NCBI RefSeq assembly: GCF_007747655.1
Contig: NZ_CP036274.1
Coordinates: 3,720,001-3,784,000, forward strand
Direction of reading: 5' to 3'
Source of the DNA: Anatilimnocola aggregata
GTDB taxonomy: Bacteria; Planctomycetota; Planctomycetia; Pirellulales; Pirellulaceae
Length of the DNA: 64,000 bases
Part shown: positions 57,305 through 64,000 of the stretch, piece by piece
Layout of the letters: each line of letters starts with the position of its first letter
Position numbering within the stretch: the first letter of the stretch is position 1
Notes under the pieces: generated by a model
What the model saw: only the letters and a program-made list of their open reading frames with translations
Databases searched by the model: none
Told to the model about the DNA's origin: nothing
Position numbers and translations under genes: made by a program

Positions 57305-59866
57305 ATGTACGAACGATTTACTGATCGCGCCCGCAAGGTCATGCAATTGGCCAATCAGGAAGCTCAGCGCTTCAACCACGAATACATCGGTACCGAGCAC
57401 ATCCTGCTCGGACTGGTCAAGGAAGGTAGCGGCGTCGCGGCGAATGTGCTCAAGAACCTCGATGTCGATCTGCGCAAGATCCGCCTCGAGGTCGAAAAGC
57501 TGGTGCAGAGCGGACCAGAAATGGTCACCATGGGCAAGCTGCCCCAAACGCCCCGCGCGAAGAAGGTCATCGAGTACTCCATGGAAGAGGCTCGCAACCT
57601 GAATCACAACTACGTTGGCACCGAACATATACTGCTCGGCCTGCTGCGTGAACAAGAAGGCGTCGCTGCTCAGGTTCTGATGAACCTCGGCCTCAAGCTG
57701 GAAGAAGTTCGCGAAGAAGTCCTCAACCTCTTGGGCCACGGCCTGGAAGGCGAAGGCTCGAGCGAACGTGGTGGCCGCGAAGGCGTCGGCGCTGGTGGTG
57801 GCGGCGGATCGGGCGAGCAATCGAGCTCGGGCCGCAGCAGCAAGAGCAAGACCCCAGCCCTCGATAGCTTCGGTCGCGATCTCACCGAACTGGCTCGCCA
57901 AGGCAAGCTCGATCCAGTGATTGGCCGCGAACGCGAAATCGAACGGGCCACTCAAATCCTCTGCCGCCGCACCAAGAACAACCCCGTGTTGCTCGGTGAA
58001 GCTGGCGTGGGCAAGACTGCCATTGTCGAAGGCTTCGCTCAACGCGTGGTTGCCGGCAACGTGCCGGAAATCCTCGCCGAAAAGCGAATCGTCGTGCTCG
58101 ATCTGGCGATGATGGTCGCCGGCACTAAGTACCGCGGTCAATTCGAAGAACGCATCAAGGCCGTGATGAACGAAGTTCGTCGCGCTCGTAACACCATCCT
58201 GTTCATCGACGAGCTTCATACGCTCGTGGGTGCCGGTGGTGCAGAAGGTGCGATCGATGCGGCCAACGTACTCAAGCCAGCTTTGGCTCGTGGCGAAATT
58301 CAATGCATCGGTGCGACGACTCTCGATGAATACCGCAAGTACATCGAAAAGGATTCGGCCCTTGCTCGCCGGTTCCAAGAGATCATCGTCGAACCGACCG
58401 GCAAGGAAGAAACGATCGCGATCCTCAAAGGTCTGCGCGAGAAGTACGAAGAGCACCATCGCGTGCAAATCACCGACGACGCTGTGGAAGCAGCCGTCGA
58501 GTACTCGGAACGGTATATCACCGCCCGCTGCTTGCCCGATAAGGCCATCGATGTGATCGATGAAGCCGGCGCTCGCGTCCGTCTTCGCTCGATGACTCGT
58601 CCGCCAGATCTCAAAGAGATCGACGAAGAAGTCGAGACTCTGAACAAGCAGAAGGAAGAAGCAGTCGCCAATCAAGATTTTGAGAAGGCCGCTGCCCTCC
58701 GCGATCAGGCCGACAAGCTGAAGAAGAAGAAGGATTCGATCACCCGCGAATGGCGTGAGAAGTCGCGCGATAACGAGGGTGTGGTCGATGAGGAAATCAT
58801 TGCCGAAGTCGTCAGCAAGATGACGGGCATTCCCCTCACCCGCATGACGACCGAAGACAGCATGCGGCTGATGAAGATGGAAGAAGAGCTGCATCGCAAG
58901 ATCATCAGCCAGGAGCAGGCCGTGAAGGCCGTTGCCAAGGCAGTTCGTCGTAGCCGCAGCGGTTTGAAAGACCCGCGCCGGCCGGCTGGCTGCTTCCTGT
59001 TTGCTGGTCCGACCGGTGTAGGTAAGACGTTGCTCGCCAAAGCTCTCGCTGAATTCATGTTCGGCGACAGCGACGCGCTCATTCAGATCGACATGAGCGA
59101 ATACATGGAGAAGCACAACGTCAGCCGTCTGATCGGTGCTCCGCCGGGATACGTCGGTTATGAAGAAGGCGGTCAATTGACCGAGAAGATTCGTCGCCGT
59201 CCGTACGCCGTCGTGCTGCTCGACGAAATCGAAAAAGCTCACCCGGACGTGTTCAACACCCTGCTGCAGGTGATGGAAGAAGGCCGTTTGACCGACAGCT
59301 TCGGTCGCCGCGTCGACTTCCGCAACGTGATCCTGATCATGACGACCAATGCTGGTGCGTCGGCGATCAAGAACGAGTCGGCCTTCGGTTTTCAGGCCAC
59401 GAGCGATCAAGATGCCTCTTACGATGGCATGAAGCGCCGCGTGACCGAAGAAATCGAACGTCAGTTCCGTCCCGAGTTTTTGAACCGGCTCGACGACATC
59501 ATCGTCTTCCGGCACCTCAACACGAAGGATCTCAAGCAGGTCATCGACCTGGAACTGTCGAAGGTTCGCGAACGGTTGGCCGAACGTGGCTTGAAGCTCG
59601 AACTCACCGATGATGCCAAGGAATTCATCATCATGAAGAGCAACAAGGGTGGCGAGGACGACAACCCGTACGGTGCCCGTCCGCTCCGCCGTGAAGTCGA
59701 ACGGATGATCGAAGATCCGCTGTCGGAAGAGCTCCTCAAGGGCGAGTTCCAAGGCAAGGACACGATCACCGTCAGCGCCATTCGCGACGACGAAAACAAG
59801 CTCCGCCGCCTCGACTTCAAAGGCTCGGTCTCCGTTAAGGAACCAGTCGCCGCCGAGACGAAGTAA
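57305..59866 (+). CDS. clpC: ATP-dependent Clp protease ATP-binding subunit ClpC
   Basis: The 853-residue protein is a complete ClpC-type unfoldase. The N-domain repeat is at 1-140 (MYERFTDRARKVMQLANQEA, FNHEYIGTEHILLGL and a second copy YVGTEHILLGLLREQEGVAA). A Gly/Ser-rich linker near 160-190 (REGVGAGGGGGSGEQSSSGR) is longer than usual. Two AAA modules follow, with Walker A GEAGVGKTAIVEG and GPTGVGKTLLAKAL, and a UVR-type middle region (NKQKEEAVANQDFEKAAALR). It unfolds substrates for ClpP, which is encoded elsewhere. GGGAG precedes the ATG. Two hairpins end the transcript. Confidence 0.95.
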   Translation: MYERFTDRARKVMQLANQEAQRFNHEYIGTEHILLGLVKEGSGVAANVLKNLDVDLRKIRLEVEKLVQSGPEMVTMGKLPQTPRAKKVIEYSMEEARNLNHNYVGTEHILLGLLREQEGVAAQVLMNLGLKLEEVREEVLNLLGHGLEGEGSSERGGREGVGAGGGGGSGEQSSSGRSSKSKTPALDSFGRDLTELARQGKLDPVIGREREIERATQILCRRTKNNPVLLGEAGVGKTAIVEGFAQRVVAGNVPEILAEKRIVVLDLAMMVAGTKYRGQFEERIKAVMNEVRRARNTILFIDELHTLVGAGGAEGAIDAANVLKPALARGEIQCIGATTLDEYRKYIEKDSALARRFQEIIVEPTGKEETIAILKGLREKYEEHHRVQITDDAVEAAVEYSERYITARCLPDKAIDVIDEAGARVRLRSMTRPPDLKEIDEEVETLNKQKEEAVANQDFEKAAALRDQADKLKKKKDSITREWREKSRDNEGVVDEEIIAEVVSKMTGIPLTRMTTEDSMRLMKMEEELHRKIISQEQAVKAVAKAVRRSRSGLKDPRRPAGCFLFAGPTGVGKTLLAKALAEFMFGDSDALIQIDMSEYMEKHNVSRLIGAPPGYVGYEEGGQLTEKIRRRPYAVVLLDEIEKAHPDVFNTLLQVMEEGRLTDSFGRRVDFRNVILIMTTNAGASAIKNESAFGFQATSDQDASYDGMKRRVTEEIERQFRPEFLNRLDDIIVFRHLNTKDLKQVIDLELSKVRERLAERGLKLELTDDAKEFIIMKSNKGGEDDNPYGARPLRREVERMIEDPLSEELLKGEFQGKDTITVSAIRDDENKLRRLDFKGSVSVKEPVAAETK

Positions 59867-59889
59867 CACGCTTGTGACCAAATCGGTAG

Positions 59890-59913
59890 CTGTGTTGTGT
59901 ATTTACAACACAG
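59890..59913 (+). terminator. first hairpin after clpC
   Basis: CTGTGTTGT (59890-59898) and ACAACACAG (59905-59913) form a 9-bp stem with a six-base loop just after the clpC stop. It has little T-run, and precedes the main terminator. Confidence 0.6.
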
Positions 59914-59936
59914 TTGCCTGACGGATAACCATCGAA

Positions 59937-59967
59937 GCCCGCGATCACAACGATCGCGGGCTTTTTT
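59937..59967 (+). terminator. strong intrinsic terminator of clpC
   Basis: GCCCGCGATC (59937-59946), a five-base loop and GATCGCGGGC (59952-59961) form a perfect 10-bp GC-rich stem directly followed by six T residues. This is a classical Rho-independent terminator. Confidence 0.92.
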
Positions 59968-59996
59968 CGTGGACACCTGCGGTACTCGAACCACTC

Positions 59997-60746
59997 TTAC
60001 GCGATGCGGCTCGAAAGTCCGCCGTCAATGACGACGGTTTCACCTGTGATGTAGTCGTTGGAGATCAGAAAGGCTGCGACGTCGGCTACTTGCTCGGCGG
60101 TCCCTTCGCGATGGAGCGGAATGCGATTCTTGAGGTTGAACTCTTTGCGCTCTGCGCTCATGTCTTTGTGGAAACGCGTCCGAATGACTCCGGGGGCAAC
60201 GACGTTCACGCGAATGTTGTCGTCAGCTAAATCGCGAGCGAGTGAGCGAGCCATCTGTGGCAATGCGCCCTTGGCCGTAGCATAAGCGATGGCACCCGGC
60301 ACGCCACGTACACCAGCTGACGACGAAATCATGAGGATCGCACCCTCGCCACCCTGCTTCAGGTGTGGAATGGCAGCTTTAGTTAGGTAGAAGTTGGCGC
60401 TCACATGCAGGGCTATCGTGTGTTCCCATAGTTCGGGCGTCACTTCCTCGGTCTTCCCAAATGCTGGACCACCCGCATTGTGCACGAGCACATCGAGACG
60501 GCCAAAGTGACTGGCCGTTTCGGCCACCACTCGAGCGCACTCACTGGCGACAGCCATGTCGGCTTTGATGAGCAGGCATTTGCGCCCCAGTTGTTCGATT
60601 TCTGCCTTCACTTTCGCCGCATCCTCGCCCAGGTTCCGCGCGCAGATCGAAAGGTTTGCGCCGCGTTTGGCCAGTTCCATGGCAATCGCGGCACCAATGC
60701 CCAATGTACCTCCGGTGACGAGTGCCGTTTTTCCAGTCAGGTCCAT
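59997..60746 (-). CDS. SDR-family oxidoreductase
   Basis: The 249-residue protein is a classical short-chain dehydrogenase: TGGTLGIGAAIAMELAKRG for NAD(P) binding, HNAGGP, the catalytic Ser in MISSSAGV, and YATAKG with Tyr and Lys. The C-terminus reads FLISNDYITGETVVIDGGLS, as in the FabG/glucose-dehydrogenase groups. The substrate is not known. The gene is convergent with clpC and separated from the HTH gene by 38 bases. Confidence 0.9.
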   Translation of the reverse strand: MDLTGKTALVTGGTLGIGAAIAMELAKRGANLSICARNLGEDAAKVKAEIEQLGRKCLLIKADMAVASECARVVAETASHFGRLDVLVHNAGGPAFGKTEEVTPELWEHTIALHVSANFYLTKAAIPHLKQGGEGAILMISSSAGVRGVPGAIAYATAKGALPQMARSLARDLADDNIRVNVVAPGVIRTRFHKDMSAERKEFNLKNRIPLHREGTAEQVADVAAFLISNDYITGETVVIDGGLSSRIA

Positions 60747-60784
60747 GAAAATGTCTTTCGAGGAGGTGGGTGTGTGGCGGGCCC

Positions 60785-61963
60785 TTACATGTCTTCTTCG
60801 CCAGCAATTTGCATGCGGCGTTCGATCACGTCGGGAGCGAGGCGGACGATTTCGCTATCGGCAGCGAGATCGGTGAGTAGCGCATGAGGATCGTTTTCAG
60901 ATTGGCTTTGCAGTTTAAACTTCACCACGAACGCGCCGATCTGAATGCCGTGCCCTGAGTAAACTGGCGGCCAAAATTCTTCCCCGCGGCGGGCAAGCAT
61001 TCGCGCAAGGAGTCGGGTCGCGCGACCTGAGTAGCCGCCGAGCATCATCTCCAAGCGGCCTTGCGATTCGCGATGAATGTAAAAGACCACTGCTGCGTCC
61101 TGCTTGGTCGCGTTCCAGGTGCAGGCATCCCAGGTGCCGTCTGATTTTTCGTAATAAATGCCCGGCGCATCCGATTTTTCACTCGTCGACAGTTGCACAC
61201 CGCCGCAGCACGAGGGAGTTTGCGGATCGTGACCACGATAGCGGAAGAAGATCGGGCAGTGGCGCTTGTTCGCCGTCGCGAGGCCATCCTGGGTTTCGAA
61301 AGGGACAGCACCGAATGCTTCCGCCAGCAGGATTTCGACGACCGGGTTGCTCTTGTTGCTGCCGAGGCAGATCAGCGCTTTATCCCCAGCTGCACTGCAG
61401 AAGCCGTTGTAGACCTGCTTGGCCAGTTCGACATAGTCGGCAAACGACGACTGACCGGGACTGAAGACCAGTGACTGGTGCAATTGCTCCGGATGCGGAT
61501 CGAACGAAGGCTCGGCCGGCGCGCCCTCGACTTTCTCCTTCTCGCGCTTGTGCCGGGCGGTGCCACCCAGCGACGTAACGCCATTGAGCAGTTCGCCCAG
61601 CAGGACCGAGTCGGATGCTACGACCCAGGCGTCGTCGAGCGAGTCACCTGGTTCCCCCCGCCGCACGCCGAGGCACAATTCCAGCCGTCGCCGGCGTGCG
61701 AGCAATTCCCAAAAGTGTTCCGGTTCGACTGCGAACAATCGCCCGGGCAGTTCCTCTGCTGTAGCGAAGCCCTTTTCGATTAGGTAGTCGCACAGCTTCG
61801 ACAATGCATCGAGCGGGATGTATTTGACTTCGTTCTTAAGTAACGCCGCGACCTGATGCCGATCGAGGCCCGTGTAGTCGCAGATTGCTTTGATCGTGCC
61901 CGGTCGTCGCCGGGGATCGGGAACGTGCCCTACGACCTCAGCCAGTCGAAAAGAATATCGCAT
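60785..61963 (-). CDS. helix-turn-helix protein with unknown C-terminal region
   Basis: AAAGG lies nine bases before the ATG; the product has 392 residues. The first 75 residues fit a Cro/XRE-type helix-turn-helix (GTIKAICDYTGLDRHQVAAL, then YIPLDALSKLCDYLIEKG). The C-terminal 260 residues have the look of an alpha/beta domain: ALICLGSNKSNPVVEILLAE, CPIFFRYRGHDPQTPSCCGG, AAVVFYIHRESQGRLEMMLG and a GYSGRATRLLARMLARRGE motif. The GSNKSNP string recalls a nucleotide- or sugar-binding loop. It may be a one-component regulator. I do not recognise the C-terminal family. Confidence 0.7.
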   Translation of the reverse strand: MRYSFRLAEVVGHVPDPRRRPGTIKAICDYTGLDRHQVAALLKNEVKYIPLDALSKLCDYLIEKGFATAEELPGRLFAVEPEHFWELLARRRRLELCLGVRRGEPGDSLDDAWVVASDSVLLGELLNGVTSLGGTARHKREKEKVEGAPAEPSFDPHPEQLHQSLVFSPGQSSFADYVELAKQVYNGFCSAAGDKALICLGSNKSNPVVEILLAEAFGAVPFETQDGLATANKRHCPIFFRYRGHDPQTPSCCGGVQLSTSEKSDAPGIYYEKSDGTWDACTWNATKQDAAVVFYIHRESQGRLEMMLGGYSGRATRLLARMLARRGEEFWPPVYSGHGIQIGAFVVKFKLQSQSENDPHALLTDLAADSEIVRLAPDVIERRMQIAGEEDM

Positions 61964-62174
61964 CGCCCTCTACCTTTTGTGGCAACCATTTCGCCGCAAG
62001 CGAATCGCAGAATTGCGTCTTTGGCGGCAATTGTGGAGGCCTTCCTAGCCCGTAAACGCTTACGACGGCAGATTGTGCCCCGTTTGGCAGACGTCGATTC
62101 TAACGCTTTAGGCGCGATAAGCAACCATTAGATGGCCGCTAGTGGGGCGCGTTTTCCAGCCGCTGCGGGCGCGG

Positions 62175-63083
62175 CTATCGGCCGCGGTTCAGCAAGCTAC
62201 GCTGATTGAGATAGTCGATAAAGAGTTCGGCCATCGATCGGCGGGTATCGACCAGAATCCGTTCGCAGCCATTGCGCTGGGCGAGGTCTTGAAATTCATC
62301 GTTGAACTTTTTGAGAGCAGCCAGATAGCCGCGGCGCAGGTCTTCGGTCTGAGCCAGCAGTTCGTCTGGTGCTTCGAGCCCTACGAATTTCACCATGCCA
62401 TCGAACTCAAACGTTGTCTCGTCGTGATGCAGCACTTGAAACAACACCACTTCATGCTTGTTATACCGCAGTCGCTGCAGGATCGGCTCGAGCGATTGCA
62501 GATCGCCAAAGAAGTCGCTGAAGACCATGACGATTTCGCGGCGAGCCATTCGGCTGGCAACTTCGTTCAGGCAATTTGCCAGCGAGGTTTTTTCGACGGG
62601 GTCGATCTTGTCCAAATGTTGCGTCATGCGAAACACTTGGCTCATCGAGTTGCTCGGCGGCACTACGCCGCGAATCTGGCTATCGAACGTCGTGAGAGAA
62701 ACCTTGTCGCTTTGGCGAATGATCGAGTAACCGAGCATTGCTGCCATTTGCGATGCGTACAGCAGTTTCTGCTCGCCGCCGTCGCCATAGCGCATCGAGG
62801 CGCTAACATCGAGCACTAAGTGGCAGACGAAGTTCGTTTCGAGCTCGTACTGCTTGACGAAATACTTCTCGCGCGTGAAATAGACGCGCCAATCGACGTG
62901 CTTGGGATCGTCTCCCGGCACATACTCACGATGCCCGGCAAACTCCACCGCAAAACCAGCCAGCGGCGACTTGTGGGCGCCAGCGAGGTTGCCAATCACC
63001 AAGCCGCGCGGCTCGAAATGCCGGTCGGCGACGTGGCTGAGCACTTCGGGGTCGAGATAGCGGTTGAGGACGGAGTTGGACAT
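62175..63083 (-). CDS. DUF58 (vWA-like) protein
   Basis: The 302-residue protein belongs to DUF58: AGFAVEFAGHREYVPGDDPK followed by HVDWRVYFTREKYFVKQYE is the typical signature, and HLVLDVSASMRYGD provides the MIDAS motif (DxSxS) of a von Willebrand A domain. FSDFFGDLQSLEPILQRLRY and the remainder complete the domain. DUF58 proteins are usually partners of MoxR AAA ATPases in metal insertion or protein maturation at the membrane. The moxR gene precedes it on the same strand. Confidence 0.92.
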   Translation of the reverse strand: MSNSVLNRYLDPEVLSHVADRHFEPRGLVIGNLAGAHKSPLAGFAVEFAGHREYVPGDDPKHVDWRVYFTREKYFVKQYELETNFVCHLVLDVSASMRYGDGGEQKLLYASQMAAMLGYSIIRQSDKVSLTTFDSQIRGVVPPSNSMSQVFRMTQHLDKIDPVEKTSLANCLNEVASRMARREIVMVFSDFFGDLQSLEPILQRLRYNKHEVVLFQVLHHDETTFEFDGMVKFVGLEAPDELLAQTEDLRRGYLAALKKFNDEFQDLAQRNGCERILVDTRRSMAELFIDYLNQRSLLNRGR

Positions 63084-63107
63084 GCGAATTGGTTATCGTA
63101 GCTTTTG

Positions 63108-63184
63108 GTAGCCCGACGCGTCAGCGACGGTGCAATGCCGATCTATATCGATTTCGAATCACCCTCGCTGACGCGTCGGGCTAC
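63108..63184. repeat. REP-like inverted repeat between moxR and the DUF58 gene
   Basis: GTAGCCCGACGCGTCAGCGA (63108-63127) and its perfect complement (63165-63184) form a 20-bp stem around a 37-base loop. I recall this sequence type as frequent in planctomycete intergenic regions. It lies inside a probable operon, where it could cause partial termination or mRNA stability differences. Confidence 0.85.
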
Positions 63185-63188
63185 TTAC

Positions 63189-64000
63189 TCACGCAGCGGG
63201 TTTTTCGTACTTGCGGTCGGCCGGAATCGCTTGCAGCAGCATGTCGATCAGCTTTTCGCTGTTCAGGCCGTTCGCTTGGGCGGCATAATTGCCGGCCATG
63301 CGATGCCGGAGAGCCGGTTTAACGATGGCTTGTACGTCTTGCACGGTGGCATGATAGCGGCCGTAGAGGATCGCTCGTGCTTTGGCGGCCGTGACCAGGG
63401 TGAGGACACCGCGCGGGCCAGCGCCCCAGTTGACCCACTTGTTGACGAACTCAGGAGCTTCTTTGCTATTGGGACGGGTCGCTCGAACGAGTGCCCAGCA
63501 ATAGCCGAGTACCTGATCGCTAACCGGAACACGCGTGACGAGCTTCTGAAACTCGACGATCTCTTCGCCGGTGAGAACAGGCTGGATGTCGCCGAGTTGG
63601 CCGGAGGTAACGCGGCGGGCGACTTCCCATTCTTCCGCCGGGCTGGGGTAATCGACCTTCACGTACAGCAGGAAGCGGTCGAGCTGCGCTTCGGGCAGCG
63701 GGTACGTGCCTTCTTGCTCAAGTGGGTTTTGCGTGGCGAGCACGAAGAATGGAGCAGGGAGACCGTGGATCTTGCCGCCTGCCGAGACCTGCCGCTCTTG
63801 CATCGCTTCAAGCATGGCAGCTTGCGTCTTGGGCGGGGTACGGTTGATTTCGTCCGCGAGGAGCATGTTTGCAAAAATCGGCCCAGGCAAAAACTTGTAG
63901 CCGCGGTTGTGCGTTTCCGGATCTTCCTGAATCACCTCAGTGCCGGTGACGTCGCTCGGCATCAAGTCGGGAGTGAATTGAATTCGCTTGAACGACAAGT
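63189..64000 (-). CDS. MoxR-family AAA ATPase, N-terminus cut by the window edge
   Basis: The reading frame stays open to the window edge; the visible part starts within [20 protein letters not shown], which in MoxR proteins follows the Walker A motif. Walker B is [20 protein letters not shown], sensor 1 is [20 protein letters not shown], and the lid region is [20 protein letters not shown]. MoxR ATPases act as chaperones together with DUF58/vWA proteins; the DUF58 gene follows. About 60-80 residues of the N-terminus, including Walker A, lie outside the window. Confidence 0.93.
   Translation of the reverse strand, partial: LSFKRIQFTPDLMPSDVTGTEVIQEDPETHNRGYKFLPGPIFANMLLADEINRTPPKTQAAMLEAMQERQVSAGGKIHGLPAPFFVLATQNPLEQEGTYPLPEAQLDRFLLYVKVDYPSPAEEWEVARRVTSGQLGDIQPVLTGEEIVEFQKLVTRVPVSDQVLGYCWALVRATRPNSKEAPEFVNKWVNWGAGPRGVLTLVTAAKARAILYGRYHATVQDVQAIVKPALRHRMAGNYAAQANGLNSEKLIDMLLQAIPADRKYEKPAA

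Noticed and set aside
57185-59881. 898-residue minus-strand open frame
   Set aside because: It is the antisense shadow of clpC, whose sense product is certain; GC-rich genes often leave long open antisense frames.
62142-62819. 225-residue plus-strand open frame
   Set aside because: It is antisense to the DUF58 gene, which has an intact MIDAS motif.

Overview
The window looks like a chromosomal segment of a planctomycete, most likely of the Pirellula type. The evidence is its gene content: DUF1501, DUF1549/DUF1553 (PSCyt/PSD) proteins with CxxCH motifs, several secreted sulfatases, a PQQ-type propeller, an MJ0042-type zinc-ribbon protein, a large eukaryote-like Ser/Thr kinase, a MoxR/DUF58 pair and a clpC with a Gly-rich linker. 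Base composition is moderately GC-rich and many predicted products carry Sec, Tat or lipoprotein signals. No rRNA, tRNA, CRISPR array, prophage or intact insertion sequence was recognised. Taxonomy is inferred from content only.

Layout. 1-10 kb: two membrane-protein genes (one cut by the window edge), small secreted proteins, an isolated type IVb (Flp-like) prepilin, a receptor-type Ser/Thr kinase with a periplasmic sensor region, an amidohydrolase and a secreted esterase/propeller pair. 10-16 kb: an ECF sigma factor translationally coupled to a membrane-anchored DUF1549/DUF1553 protein, a decayed REP-associated transposase with a REP-like repeat, an orphan DNA methyltransferase and an enolase-family gene with altered active-site residues. 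17-26 kb: a class-I amidotransferase lacking its catalytic Cys, a PDZ protein with an Arg/Asp repeat stalk, a sulfatase, ferrochelatase and uvrA. 26.6-28 kb is largely non-coding and holds paired short repeats. 28-39 kb: a propeller protein, a four-gene minus-strand operon (sulfatase, DUF1553, DUF1501, sulfatase with EF-hands) and a divergent DUF1501-WD40 pair. 39-45 kb: folD, a PP-loop/NFACT-R protein, an acyltransferase and two ABC-2 permeases without an ATPase.

45-51 kb is the most coherent accessory module: a phosphonate-degradation locus in two divergent arms. One arm is a PhnZ-like HD oxygenase, an FAD oxidoreductase and phosphonoacetaldehyde hydrolase; the other is a DUF5690 transporter and a zinc alcohol dehydrogenase. 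The usual entry enzymes PhnW and PhnY are not present. 51-64 kb: a HEAT lipoprotein, secreted hypotheticals, a DUF433/DUF5615 toxin-antitoxin-like pair, ilvE, clpC with a strong terminator, an SDR, an HTH protein with an unknown C-terminal region, and DUF58 plus moxR separated by a long REP-like inverted repeat.

Most starts were moved from the longest possible ORF to the start supported by ribosome-binding sites, signal peptides or gene overlaps. Reading was by eye; no database search was run.
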